From Agapetus fuscipes (taxonomy: Eukaryota; Arthropoda; Insecta; Trichoptera; Glossosomatidae): 64,000 nt of DNA. Positions 29,317-38,284 of the stretch are shown piece after piece; the stretch's first letter is position 1; every line of letters begins with the position of its first letter. The translations under genes and the position numbers were made by a program. Under the pieces are notes generated by a model, which was not told the DNA's origin, ran no database searches, and was given only the letters and a program-made list of their open reading frames with translations. The DNA lies in assembly GCA_951799405.1 (NCBI GenBank), contig OX637344.1, positions 1,674,001-1,738,000 on the forward strand. The letters are read 5' to 3'.

Positions 29317-29339
29317 CAAGGTCGAAAGTGCTTCTAAAA

Positions 29340-29592
29340 TCGAAATCTAAATCTAAGCTGCAAAGATATGTATCATTTGAGATTCATATTAAATACATTC
29401 CCACAAGCAGACATGCATAATTTCGCGCTTACACATGCCACATGTGGACCTACAATATAAAAAACCCAATCTCAAATGAACATAAGCCCTGCAACTCTTG
29501 CCGACCTTCCCTGAAGCAGGGGTGACATTGGCAAAGTGAACCATTTTTTACAGTATGGGTGGTCAGGCGCATACCAACCTATCAGTCAAGGA
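29340..29592 (-). mobile_element. Rep-A, full length
   Basis: (AAATCT) tail at 29343, 5' end TATCAGTCAAGGAG at 29592. It truncates the hammerhead element to its left. Confidence 0.9.
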
Positions 29593-29804
29593 GTACCTAC
29601 AAGCAATTAATACAATCAAATATGTATATAAAACAAAGAAACTCTAAACAATTAAACAGTAAAAAATTAAAACACTACAAAACATATTTTTTTAAATTTA
29701 AAAGCCTCAGCTTGACGTAGAAAATATTGTTGTGAAAATAAAACTACGGTTTTGAAAAAAAAAAATTTTAAACAACGTTGTTTTTTTCTTCACGAGTTGA
29801 TTTA

Positions 29805-29849
29805 ATTTCTCGAGCGCTTTCGGTTCTATCACACCATTATCAAGAGAAC
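29805..29849 (-). ncRNA. Hammerhead-like motif with UUGAUAA core (left arm)
   Basis: Minus: UUCUC, UUGAUAA, U, helix II GGU/ACC, GAA, AGCGCU, C, GAGAA. Helix I is five perfect pairs. Helix II is partly damaged relative to the right arm. Confidence 0.6.
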
Positions 29850-29967
29850 AACTATAACAGATCTAAACAATGCAAAGTTGATTCCAGAGAATCTTTTACC
29901 CCACCGTAGCTCCGTCCCTTAAAACTTTCTCTGGAATCAACTTTGTCATTTTTAGACTTGTTAGTTA

Positions 29968-30009
29968 TTCTCTTGATAATGGTGTAATAACACCGAAAGC
30001 GCTCGAGAA
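29968..30009 (+). ncRNA. Hammerhead-like motif with UUGAUAA core (right arm)
   Basis: Helix I: 29968-29972 (UUCUC) with 30005-30009 (GAGAA). Core UUGAUAA 29973-29979. Helix II: GGUGU 29981-29985 with ACACC 29990-29994. GAA 29995-29997. Helix III palindrome AGCGCU 29998-30003. Predicted cleavage after C30004. This is the best-preserved copy of the variant; only positions 3 and 8 differ from the classic core, and they can form U-A. Confidence 0.7.
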
Positions 30010-30307
30010 AATAAAGCAACTTGCGAAAAAAAATAGTTTTTATTTTTCAAAAATAAATATCAGATTTTTGTTAAAAAATCAACAGACTTTTTCATTCATC
30101 TCAGACGACGTCCTCATCTTCGTACATTTTGGTGCAAATTGTTTTTACTGTTTTTTATATTTTGACAAAGGAAATTCAAGAAAATAATAAAAGTAGAGAT
30201 ATAGTATCTTTCATAATAAAATTATACAAAATTTTGCAACCTGATTATGAGTCTCTCGAATAAAGAAAAAATTAAAGGTGACAAAATAAATTAGTTAAAA
30301 ATAGACC

Positions 30308-30439
30308 ATGTCGTCAGAGCTTGAGTCTGTATCGGCGTTTGGACCACAAGTTCCACGAATTCCAAGAAATTTATCAATGCTAAAATTCTTACCATGGGCG
30401 CTGTTTTATTTTCCATATATTTTTGGAAAGACGCTTTTG
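30308..30439 (+). CDS. Candidate host coding exon: first exon with splice donor
   Basis: ATG at 30308 has A at -3. Forty-four codons run to CTTTTG, then GTGAGT at 30440, a good splice donor in phase 0; without splicing a stop follows at once (TAA at 30446). The peptide begins MSSELESV and has a hydrophobic stretch FLPWALFYFPYIFG, as in a membrane or signal-anchor protein. No repeat family overlaps it. I cannot identify the protein and see no second exon. Chance occurrence is possible. Confidence 0.35.
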
Positions 30440-30731
30440 GTGAGTTAAACTGTAAAGTCGTTTACTAGTGGAACTGTGGTAGCCAATCACAAGTCGTCCT
30501 CTACCTATCTGTAAATTTTCCATCATGATCAATTCAACAATAGTTAATCAATTACAGATTGTCAATCAGAAATCATTAAAATATTTTTTGATGGTGTATC
30601 TATTAATGGGACGTTGATTGTGGGGTCAAACTAGTACTGGCTCGTAATGATTTCAAAATGTACGCCCCCATAGTCGTCATAATATATTCGGACCTCAGGT
30701 TACAAATGCCTTGATCTACGAGTGGTAGTGA

Positions 30732-31272
30732 GAACGCAATGCAAAAACAACTAAGCTACTAAGTTACTTCTTGCTTGCAATATCCCCGATGCTGTCAAAT
30801 TTGGCGATTCGGAACCTACAATATATCGCACGTTTATTAATAAAGAGCAATACTCGAAAATTGGGAAAATCGAGATTTTGTAATAGAACGCAAGAACAAT
30901 GCGAGAAGAATAGGTAGAATGCCACAGCCACAGCGACAGCCGTTCGATTTGGACAAATATGACCGAGATAAAACATCTGTCGCCTTTTTCATCCCATACA
31001 AGTTGTACTGGTTGTCTGAACTTCAAACGTGATTTCCCAACATTTTTGTTTTTTGAGTTATTGCTCTTTATTATTAAACGTGCGATATTATATTTTTATG
31101 CGTAAGGGGGTCGGCCTCACGCCAGTCTCTACAGTTGATAAATGAGGGGGCTGGTTCTTATTTTTTGTGAAGGCTGAGTACACCTTTGAATAACTGACGT
31201 CTGACACCCTAGGTGGAGATCAAACCCAATGAATGAAATGCAAGAATTCTATCAACTGAGCCATAGATCGGG
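30732..31272 (-). mobile_element. SINE-E split by MITE-F
   Basis: The SINE 3' part lies at 30732-30823 (ACTAAGCTACTAAG, GGCGATTCGGAACCTAC) and resumes at 31088 (TATTTTTATGCGTAAGGGGG) to the head at 31272 (GCCCGATCTATGGCTCAG on minus). The B box is damaged. Confidence 0.8.
30824..31087. mobile_element. MITE-F copy 1, nested in SINE-E
   Basis: TIRs TATCGCACGTTTATTAATAA and, reversed on the right, TATCGCACGTTTAATAATAA, both continuing AGAGCAATA. Flanking TA suggests a TA target. Internal CGACAGCCGTTCGATTTGG. The minus-strand frames here are not genes. Confidence 0.85.
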
Positions 31273-31503
31273 CTTTTTACGCTTGGTCGTCGCTACAAAG
31301 CGCCAAATCTAAAGAAGGTCCCAATCGCTGCATATCTGGATGGACCTTTCGTGACCGGTTTTTGGTGAACACAATGAATTTTACAACCCAGCAAAGAACA
31401 TTGGTGAAAATATAAATGGTTTATTTGTTGTGCTCCGCCGGGATTCGCACCCTCAACCTTCCATTTACGAGTCCGAATCGTTACCACTAAGCTACGGGCT
31501 GGT
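31273..31503 (-). mobile_element. SINE-B, tail truncated
   Basis: Minus: GACCAGCCCGTAGCTTAGTG, GAGGGTGCGAATCCCGGCGG, and the body to AAGCGTAAAAAGCCC. It stops before B1/B2 tail sequence and joins the SINE-E head, compatible with the dimeric B-E arrangement seen at 59.1 kb. Confidence 0.8.
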
Positions 31504-31601
31504 CTAAGTATGAATAACCGGGATAATAGAAGTAAATGAAGGCTTCTAACATGATGGTCAGATGACGGTTAAAGGATTGCTAGTGACTGAATGTAGACGG
31601 C

Positions 31602-31920
31602 TCAGGATATAAATGCCTGGAGAGATATGGGAGGATAAGTAAGTAAATAGTTTAATTTTATTGAAAAAAAACTGTATCTTGTGATCAGCAATTCGTTCAA
31701 TGCCAATTTGAATTGCCAAAGACTCAATGCTCTGAAATTAACGTAAAAGACTAAACGTACGTGTTTCATACTTCCAGAAATGATGAGCTCTGAAAAGTCG
31801 TCAAACAATTCTACAAAATACGTTTTTGTATGGTATTCCTTGTCAATCACCAGCTGGTCAATCAATTTTACATAATTACTTCCTGCTGAGTAGAGGACAT
31901 GGATATTCACGTAAAATACA
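31602..31920 (-). other. Open frame with an internal duplication, unidentified
   Basis: A 123-codon minus frame (31602-31973) whose first residues come from a MITE. Two segments resemble each other: RPVFYVNIHVLYSAGSNYVK and RLVFYVNFRALSLWQFKLA. The DNA (about 31676-31775 and 31830-31920) shows the same duplication, each unit containing CGTAAAANAC at one end. Not recognised; could be an old repeat or coding remnant. Confidence 0.35.
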
Positions 31921-32059
31921 GGTCGCGTCATGTAAAAATAACGCTGAGAAGTGGAGGGGGTGTGTTTGCGCATGGGTTACAGTCGCGCAAGTACCAAATA
32001 GTCCGATAAATCACCTACTGCGCAGCTTGCTGCTAGCGTTCTTTTTACGTGACGCGACC
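31921..32059. mobile_element. Short MITE, GGTCGCGTC termini
   Basis: TIRs GGTCGCGTCATGTAAAAATA and, on the reverse strand, GGTCGCGTCACGTAAAAAGA; 139 bp in all. The interior is GC-richer (GGGTTACAGTCGCGCAAG). ATACA lies at the left edge and one base beyond the right edge. Confidence 0.8.
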
Positions 32060-33095
32060 TATACATATATTTTGACATCAGAATGACATGTTTCGAGGTG
32101 CGAATAGAGTTCGCAACTTGAGGCATGTATCGTGTGTTTGCTTAAGTGTGTGTTGGTGCCTAATGGTGTGTGTTTAGTGTCTAGCAGAGTCTACACACGT
32201 GATTATCGTGTCATAGACACCGAGGCTTCACATTTTATTGTAAGATTTTTTTCATAAAACCATCGTATAGGTACAATATCAAAGCAACCATAAAATTATA
32301 TTTTTAAAGAGAATGTAAAAAAGTAAAGTATTTCATGAGTGTGATGATACATGAATGATTTACACAACGAAAAATGATTTCTGCGAGAAGGTAAAATTAA
32401 AAAAAAAAGAGTTTTATTTTATTTTATATTATTCTCTTAATCTCTTGAAAATGACGTCAGCAAGCCGAAAGTGCTTCAAGTGAAATAAATGATCAATTTG
32501 TTAAAATAAAACTCGGTCTTTTTTAAATATCTAAACCTTCTCATAAACATGAATGATTGTTTTTTGTAATATAAAAATACTCTAAGTATGGGATGAACCA
32601 CAGATCTGTAAATAAAACCAATAATACCCTATTGTCGAGAATAATGCTCCTAAACTCTTTAAATATTTTAGTATAGTTGGATAATATTATATAATATTTT
32701 TTTCGATAACTTTAAGAGATTAAAAAAGCAATTGAAGATATTTATATATATTTCATTCAATCCCAGATTCACGCGTCCTTTTGTTCTTAATCATTTTCTC
32801 ATTCCTAATTCATATATCCACAATTAAAATCACCAGCAATCACCAACATATTCTTACATAATTATACCAACATATTCCTCGTTACAATAACATTCTTTCA
32901 ACATTTACACCAACCCATTCCTCCACACACCAACAACCTTTATCAAACACCAACTCATACACACACACATAGTTGCTACGAGTGTGTGTTTTGTACGGGC
33001 GGAGTCGTTAAAATTGATTGTCATTTATTTATGACGTCACAGACTTGGACAATAAAGTGCTGTGATTACTGCTACAGGGACGTGCGATACCATTT
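32060..33095. other. Unassigned AT-rich region
   Basis: No coding signal. It includes a degraded UUGAAAA hammerhead-like copy at 32445-32500 and a CA-rich stretch at 32890-32970. Confidence 0.3.
32445..32495 (+). ncRNA. Decayed UUGAUAA-type hammerhead-like motif
   Basis: CUC, UUGAAAA, degraded helix II, GCCGAAAGTGCTTCAAG. U3 and A8 are kept, as in the three copies at 29.3-30.0 kb. Helix I and II are broken. Confidence 0.35.
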
Positions 33096-33103
33096 TTTTA
33101 TTA

Positions 33104-33440
33104 TTTGAAGATATTCTTTACTTTTTGTATTATATCAAGATACCCTTTACTTTTTGTATTATTTCAAGATATTCTTTCCTTTTTGTATCATTTCAAGATA
33201 TTCTTTCTTTTTTGTATAATTTCAAGATATTCCGTTACATTTAAGTTTTTACACATATTCTTTACTTTTTGTATTATTTCATGATGTTCTTTATTTGTTG
33301 TATTATTTCCAGATATTCTTTATATTGTTTTTATTTCAAGATATTCTTTACTTTTAGACTTATTTTATGATATTCTTTACTTTCTATATTTTTTCAAGAT
33401 GTTCTTTATATTTTTATTATTTGAAGATATTCTTTAAATA
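33104..33440. repeat. AT-rich tandem array, about 30-bp unit
   Basis: About 11 degenerate units of TTTCAAGATATTCTTTACTT followed by TTTGTATTA. Phe/Tyr/Leu-rich frames in it are artefacts. Confidence 0.9.
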
Positions 33441-33563
33441 ATGTATTTTTTTTTCTTAAAAAAAAAGATTTGTGAAGAGGTATAAAATTTACCAACCTAT
33501 TCTGCCTGGCCAGAAACCGGTTTTAATATCATCAATTAATAATTAATTATTGTTTATTTTAAT

Positions 33564-33680
33564 TCAGAGCTTGTATGAAGAAGGTTATGACTCTGGAGGA
33601 AATGAAAGAAGTATGTAAGGATAGAAAGAAATGGCGGTTGATCTGTGATGTTGGCGGCTGGGGTTTGTTAAAGTAAAATT
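33564..33680 (+). pseudogene. LINE-G3 ORF2 C-terminal end nested in SINE-D
   Basis: Reads ACMKKVMTLEEMKEV-like codons, then KDRKKWRLICDVGG. The stop codon is changed to TGG (W), so the frame runs a little further. 5' truncation leaves about 35 codons. Confidence 0.85.
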
Positions 33681-33758
33681 GGTTTTGTGATTTAGTTTTT
33701 TATGTCAATGTATATATTGTTATTTTATTGATTTTAAAAATGTAATTTGTCATGTATG

Positions 33759-34022
33759 TTCCTTGACTTATAGGTTGTTATGCGGCTGACCACCCATACT
33801 GTAAAAAAAATTGGTTCACTTTGCCAATGTCACCCCTGTTTCAGGGAAGGACGGCAAGAGCTGCAAGGCTTATGTTCATTTGAGATTGGGTTTTTATATT
33901 GTAGGTCCACATGCGGCATGTGTTAGCGCGAAATTATACATATCTGCTTGTGGGAATGCATTTAATATAAATCTTAAATGATATATATCTTTGCAGCTTA
34001 GATTAGATTAGATTAGATTAGA
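33759..34022 (+). mobile_element. Rep-A as 3' tail of the nested LINE-G3
   Basis: GTTCCTTGACTTATAGGTTG through (GATTA)5. The distance from the LINE stop region equals that in the 601-1010 copy. Confidence 0.9.
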
Positions 34023-34566
34023 TTAATGAATTATTAATAAATAATTACCCAATAACATCTGTTGAACCAGGGTCAATGTTATGATCAAATGACCCAGGCG
34101 GGGATCGAACCAACGTTATTCCATTCCAAACACGCTAGAAAGATCAGCCCACTTGGCCCCGTCGGCCATAAGACCTCCCCCTCGGCCATAACCACCAATT
34201 TCAAGATATTACATACATGTGAATTGTAAAATAAATTGTGAACTAAAATAAACTACTTTAAAATAAATCTCCGTCAGTTTTAATCAAGAACACCAAATAT
34301 TTTAAATTTTAAAAATATTAGAGCCCTAAAAACACAATAATATGTACCTTTTCTAACCTTAAAAACACCTACATGGAAGTTTTTGTTTGCACAACTTTTC
34401 ATTTCAGATAACTGAAACCCGGGCGTCATTAAGTGTATTGCGTGTGTGTTACCTGTCCCTAAGTGATTTTCATTTTCAGGTTTTCAATACAACCACGTAT
34501 AATAGTATTAATATTTATTTGATTCGGTTTATTTTTGTCGCGCTGCGGCTAAATCACGATTATTAT

Positions 34567-34610
34567 TATTCACACACACACACACATCACACACACACAC
34601 ACACGCAGAG
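34567..34610. repeat. (CA)n microsatellite
   Basis: Runs of CACACA broken once by TCA, about 40 bases. Confidence 0.95.
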
Positions 34611-34689
34611 TGTTGATTAATGACGTGGACAATAATTAATATGGGGCGTGACGAGAAAATCTATAAGGTGGTCTGTTAATGCATCGGGT

Positions 34690-34865
34690 GACGCGGTGGG
34701 GTAGTGGGTAGAGCGTGCGATTGGAAAACTAAAAGGTTGATTCGCAAAAGGACCATCATGGTCCAGTCGGTAGCTCAGTTGTACTGTGCTTGCATTTCAT
34801 GCCGTGAGCTAGGGTTTGAATCCCACCGTGGCTGCTAACAACCATTTCTGAAAATAAAGTCGGTG
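34690..34865 (+). mobile_element. Two tRNA-like heads, the second SINE-E-like
   Basis: 34690-34745 has GGTAGTGGGTAGAG-like A-box wording and a weak B box (AAGGTTGATTCGC). 34764-34865 is a SINE-E head (GTCGGTAGCTCAGTTG, GGGTTTGAATCCCACC) that loses similarity after CGGTGTTATT. Neither is a functional tRNA gene: acceptor stems do not close. Confidence 0.6.
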
Positions 34866-34892
34866 TTATTGCCTATAATAATAATAATAGAA

Positions 34893-35030
34893 CAATAAGA
34901 ACTAATAGAACAACGTTGGTTCGATCCCCACTTGGGTCATTTGACCATAACTTTGACCCTGGTTCAACAGATGTTATTGGGTTATTATAAATGAATAGTT
35001 CATTAAAATAAACAATAATGTATTTTGTAT
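34893..35030 (+). mobile_element. SINE-D, 5' truncated
   Basis: AGAACAACGTTGGTTCGATC, CACTTGGGTCATTTGACC, GTTATTGGGTTATTATAAAT. Ends at AATAATGTATTTTG. Confidence 0.8.
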
Positions 35031-35064
35031 TGTTTGTGTATTAACAATGTGAAAATTCATATTG

Positions 35065-35140
35065 ATTGACGCTGACCAGTGACCACCCCATACTGGAAAA
35101 TCTGGTTTGCTTTGACAATTTTACCGCTCTTTAAGACTCC
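35065..35140 (+). mobile_element. Rep-A fragment, old
   Basis: GCTGACCAGTGACCACCCCA and TTGACAATTTTACC. Heavily diverged. Confidence 0.55.
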
Positions 35141-35147
35141 GGTCAAA

Positions 35148-35215
35148 AAAAAAATCCCGTTGTTTGTAAAAATATGTTTCTTGTACTTTATGGTCTTAGT
35201 AAAAAAGTGACATTA
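35148..35215. mobile_element. Terminal sequence of a large TIR element (left end)
   Basis: CCCGTTGTTTGTAAAAATAT and TTTATGGTCTTAGTAAAAAA are the reverse complement of 39400-39470. The pair could bound one element of about 4.3 kb, or be two separate copies. Shorter pieces lie at 42163-42222 and 54230-54275. Confidence 0.55.
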
Positions 35216-35766
35216 ATGAAAAAAATCACGCGTGTAAAATATTTTTTTGTCTTAATTTTGAAGTTAGTTTTTTATCTAACTTAAAAAATGACGCCACAAA
35301 AAAATATTTAAAAAAACTCGTTTTTTTTACTTTTTTTTGCTCGGATTTTGTTGTTTTGTATTTTGGAAATGTTTTTTTTCTTTATAATTATAGAATGATA
35401 CAAATTCTAGTTTGTAGTGTGATTTTTAATAAAATAATGTGAATAGTTTTTGCGCTAATATGAAAAAACTGAAATTAATTAACTTATTTAATTCTTGAAA
35501 ACAGTTTTTTCATACTATCTCAAAAACTATTCACATTATTCTATTAAAAATCACACTACAAACTAGAATTTGTATCATTCTATAATTATAAAGAAAAAAA
35601 ATATTTCCAAAATATAAAACAACAAAATCCGAGCAAAAAAAAGTAAAAAAAAAAGAGTTTTTTTAAATATTTTTTTGTGGCGTCATTTTGTAAGTTATAT
35701 AAAAAAAAACTAACTTTAAAATTAAGACAAAAAATTATTAAACATGCGTGATTTTTTTCATTAAGG
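35212..35766. repeat. Long palindrome, arms of about 260 bp
   Basis: Left arm 35212-35472 and right arm 35503-35766 are near-perfect reverse complements; the spacer is about 30 bases. Identical blocks include AGAATGATACAAATTCTAGT and TAGTGTGATTTTTAATA. Very AT-rich, no coding frame. Arms this similar imply recent formation or gene conversion. Confidence 0.9.
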
Positions 35767-36486
35767 TTATACGAGAGCTTAAGAAGATTATTAATATCGG
35801 GACTAAAGAACCTCTTTAATAAGTTTTATGAAACTAAAATCGTAATTTTATGTCAAATAACTTTGACTGATCATGGCCAGATGTCGTTGCTGAAGTACAT
35901 AACTTAATGTTCTTACTCAAGCATTACGTTTCATAAAAAAATAATGTAAATTATCTTGACACTCTTAGCGAGCGTTTTAGTTTTTATAAACTTGTGTTTA
36001 AACGCTATTGTTGAGTATTTACGACCGCATGGCTCATATAGTAAGTTATGCATCAAAAATTGCAAAAAGAAATGATTTGACACAAGTATTATTCTATGTT
36101 AGAATTATTTAACTTTTTTTGCATTTTGAATCGACACGAAGGACGTGTGCCCAGAGCATGTTTTGTCGTTTTAACAAAGGCATGCCAAAGTACTGTTTCG
36201 TCTATCTCACACAATATATTATGTGGATATTTTTTTTCATATATCGCACGCTTCTAATTAAAGAACAATAAGTCCAAAAATAAGAATGATGGGAAATTAC
36301 GTTTGATGTTTTGCATGTTTGACTTGTTGCACTAATGTACAAAAAACCGGTAAAATGGCCTTTTTTTCTCAAAATATAAGAAATGAATCTAAAAGTAGAT
36401 TTCAACCTTTAATTTTGTATGGCAATTACCATCACTTGAATTTACTTAACTTTTAGTAATAAACTCAGATTAAAGTTCTTTACAGA

Positions 36487-36559
36487 TCACCGAAGTTAAG
36501 CTACATTGGGCGCGGATGCTACTTGGATGGGTGCCCGCTAGGTACACCGCGTGTTGTTG
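36487..36559 (+). pseudogene. 5S rRNA 3'-half pseudogene
   Basis: GATCACCGAAGTTAAGCTAC, GGGCGCGG, TACTTGGATGGGTG, then CACCGCGTGTTGTTGGC correspond to roughly positions 40-119 of a 5S rRNA, including the internal-control-region half. The 3' end wording is arthropod-like. The first 40 or so bases are absent and several bases changed, so it is not a working gene. It lies 12 bases before a SINE-B head; it could be a retrocopy or a 5S-derived SINE head. Confidence 0.85.
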
Positions 36560-36570
36560 GCATTTCTTGG

Positions 36571-36847
36571 ACCGGTCCGTAGTCCAGTGGCAACACTTCG
36601 GACTCGTAAATGGAAGGTTGTGGATTCGGATCCCGGCGGAGCACAAAAATATAACATTTATATTTCCAAATTTACTCTTCGCTGGGTTGAAAAATTCATA
36701 AGCCTTTACCAAAGACCAATTTTACAACAACTGGGTCTTGCTTGAGAATTGGCGCTTTCTACAGCGACGACCAAGCTCGCAGGGGGCTCTTGAGGTGTAA
36801 TACACACAAAAACAACGCTTACCAAATAAATCATCCTAATATTATTT
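36571..36847 (+). mobile_element. SINE-B, B2 tail, full length
   Basis: ACCGGTCCGTAGTCCAGTGG and GGTTGTGGATTCGGATCCCG (B box slightly damaged). Body intact except a deletion near ACCAATTTTACAACAAC. B2 tail CACAAAAACAACGCTTACC. Confidence 0.9.
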
Positions 36848-37135
36848 ATTCTTGTTAATGTACCTATTCATATTCGTCCAAATTGAACGACTGTCACATT
36901 CCAGCTTTTCTTTTCACATTTTTATGGCGTTTCTACATCAAAATCGATTTTCCCAATTTCGGAGTTATTGCTCTTTACGATTAAGGGTGCGATGCGGATC
37001 TTTTGTATATGTACGTATTTTTTTTATATTTTCAAAGTGTAGGTCCTAGCGATAGCAAACCAGTGTATTAATAAAGTTTGGCCATAAAAATATTTTCATT
37101 TTATTTATCACTTTTTATCTTCTTTTATATCTTAT

Positions 37136-37505
37136 CAGTCCGTAGTGCAGTAGTAACACTTCGGACTCTGAATGGAAGGTTGTGGATTCGAATGCTAGCG
37201 GAGCACACAAAATATTTATCCGCATTTATCCTTGTAATTTATCCTTTGTCGGGGTTATAGCCGCGGGGGCCAAGAGGGCTGATCTTTCTAGCGTGTTTCG
37301 AATGGAACAACGTTGGTTCGATCCCCGCTTGGGTCACTTGACTTTAACTTTGACCCTGGTTCAACAGATGCTATTGGGTAATTATTATTTAATCATTCAT
37401 TAATAATAAACAATAATGAATTATTAAATGATGATATTAATACCTGTTTCTGGCCAGGCAGAATAGGTTGGTGAATTGCATTCCTCTTCACAATTTTTTT
37501 TTTTA
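37136..37505 (+). mobile_element. SINE-B head joined to a full SINE-D
   Basis: 37136-37235 is a SINE-B head (CAGTCCGTAGTGCAGTAGTA, GGATTCGAATGCTAGCGGAG) that stops after about 100 bases. 37250-37505 is SINE-D (GTCGGGGTTATAGCCGCGGG, GGTTCGATCCCCGCTTGGG, GGCCAGGCAGAATAGG), ending in T/A runs and (AT)n. Confidence 0.85.
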
Positions 37506-37574
37506 ATTAAAAAAAATATATATATGTATGTATATATATAACCAGTAAATACTAAATATACCAGATCCTCGATT

Positions 37575-37830
37575 GATAGATTGGTTGATTTTAGGTTTTG
37601 GTTTCAATTTGTAAATACACATGCAGCATTTGTTAGTGCGATTTTACAAGTGTGTGCTTGTGAGAATGCACTTTATATGAATCTTAAATGTTAACATACC
37701 TTTTCAACTTAGATTATAGATTGTGGTTATCAAGCGCAAAACTTTGCCGGTTCACTTTGCCAATGTCACCCCTGTGTCAGGAAAGGTCGGCTAAAGTTGT
37801 AGGGCTTATATTCATTTATATATTCAATGT
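37575..37830 (+). mobile_element. Two Rep-A fragments in scrambled order
   Basis: 37575-37722 holds the 3' half (ACACATGCAGCATTTGTTAG to TTAGATTATAGATT). 37745-37830 holds a 5' part (GTTCACTTTGCCAATGTCAC). The 3' half precedes the 5' part, so these are two insertions or a rearrangement. Confidence 0.75.
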
Positions 37831-37877
37831 CTTTCAAATTTCTTCAAATACAGTAAAAAAGTACGAAAGTTCAATAA

Positions 37878-38128
37878 TAATCTGCAATCTATAGTGCAAA
37901 GATATATTAACATTCAAAACACATATCAAATGCATGCCCACAAACAGACACTTGTAAGTTCGCACATACAAATGCTGAGTGTGTACTAGTAATTAAAAAT
38001 CAAAACCTCAAATGAACATAAGCCCTGCAACTTTTGCCGACCTTCCCTGGAACAGGGGTGACATTGAGCAACTGAACTATTTTTTACAGTATGTGTGGTC
38101 AGCGCCATACCAACCTATAAGTCAAGGT
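37878..38128 (-). mobile_element. Rep-A, A2-like, full length
   Basis: AATGCTGAGTGTGTACT in the centre marks A2; 5' end TATAAGTCAAGGTA at 38128. Confidence 0.85.
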
Positions 38129-38147
38129 ATGCGTGTAATTAATAACA

Positions 38148-38284
38148 TTCTAATCTAATCTAAGTTGTAAAGATATGCAACATTGGGGATTCACATTAGA
38201 TGCATTCTCACAACACGTTTTACACGCAGAACCATTTTCTACAACATGGGTGGTCAGCCGCAAATCAACCTATAAGTCAATGAA
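38148..38284 (-). mobile_element. Rep-A with a large internal deletion
   Basis: CACAACACGTTTTACACGCA joins directly to ACCATTTTCTACAACATG; about 115 bases are missing. Confidence 0.8.

Larger units (their letters stand above)
29752..30050. mobile_element. Inverted element with two opposed UUGAUAA hammerhead-like motifs
   Basis: Arms at about 29800-29896 and 29920-30012 are near reverse complements (each has AAAGTTGATTCCAGAGAA or its complement) with a spacer of about 25-30 bases. Each arm ends in a hammerhead-like motif, one per strand. Outer flanks are T- and A-rich with AACAACGTTGTTT. No protein is encoded. Confidence 0.75.
33450..34190 (-). mobile_element. SINE-D split by LINE-G3/Rep-A
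   Basis: 33450-33563 is the SINE-D 3' part (GATTTGTGAAGAGGTATAAA, TCTGCCTGGCCAGAAACC) and 34023-34190 the remainder (ACATCTGTTGAACCAGGGTC, GGGGATCGAACCAACG). TTAAT at 33559-33563 and 34023-34027 is a plausible target duplication. Confidence 0.85.
36237..36998. mobile_element. MITE-F copy 2, inverted and interrupted
   Basis: Left TIR ATATCGCACGCTTCTAATTA and GGGAAATTACGTTTGATG match the right end of copy 1 reversed. The right part 36870-36998 (CCAAATTGAACGACTGTCAC, AGTTATTGCTCTTTACGATT, GGTGCGAT) matches its left end. A 5S fragment and SINE-B lie inside. Confidence 0.7.

Noticed and set aside
33104..33440. CRISPR-like array
   Set aside because: No unique spacers and degenerate AT-rich units; a minisatellite in eukaryotic DNA.
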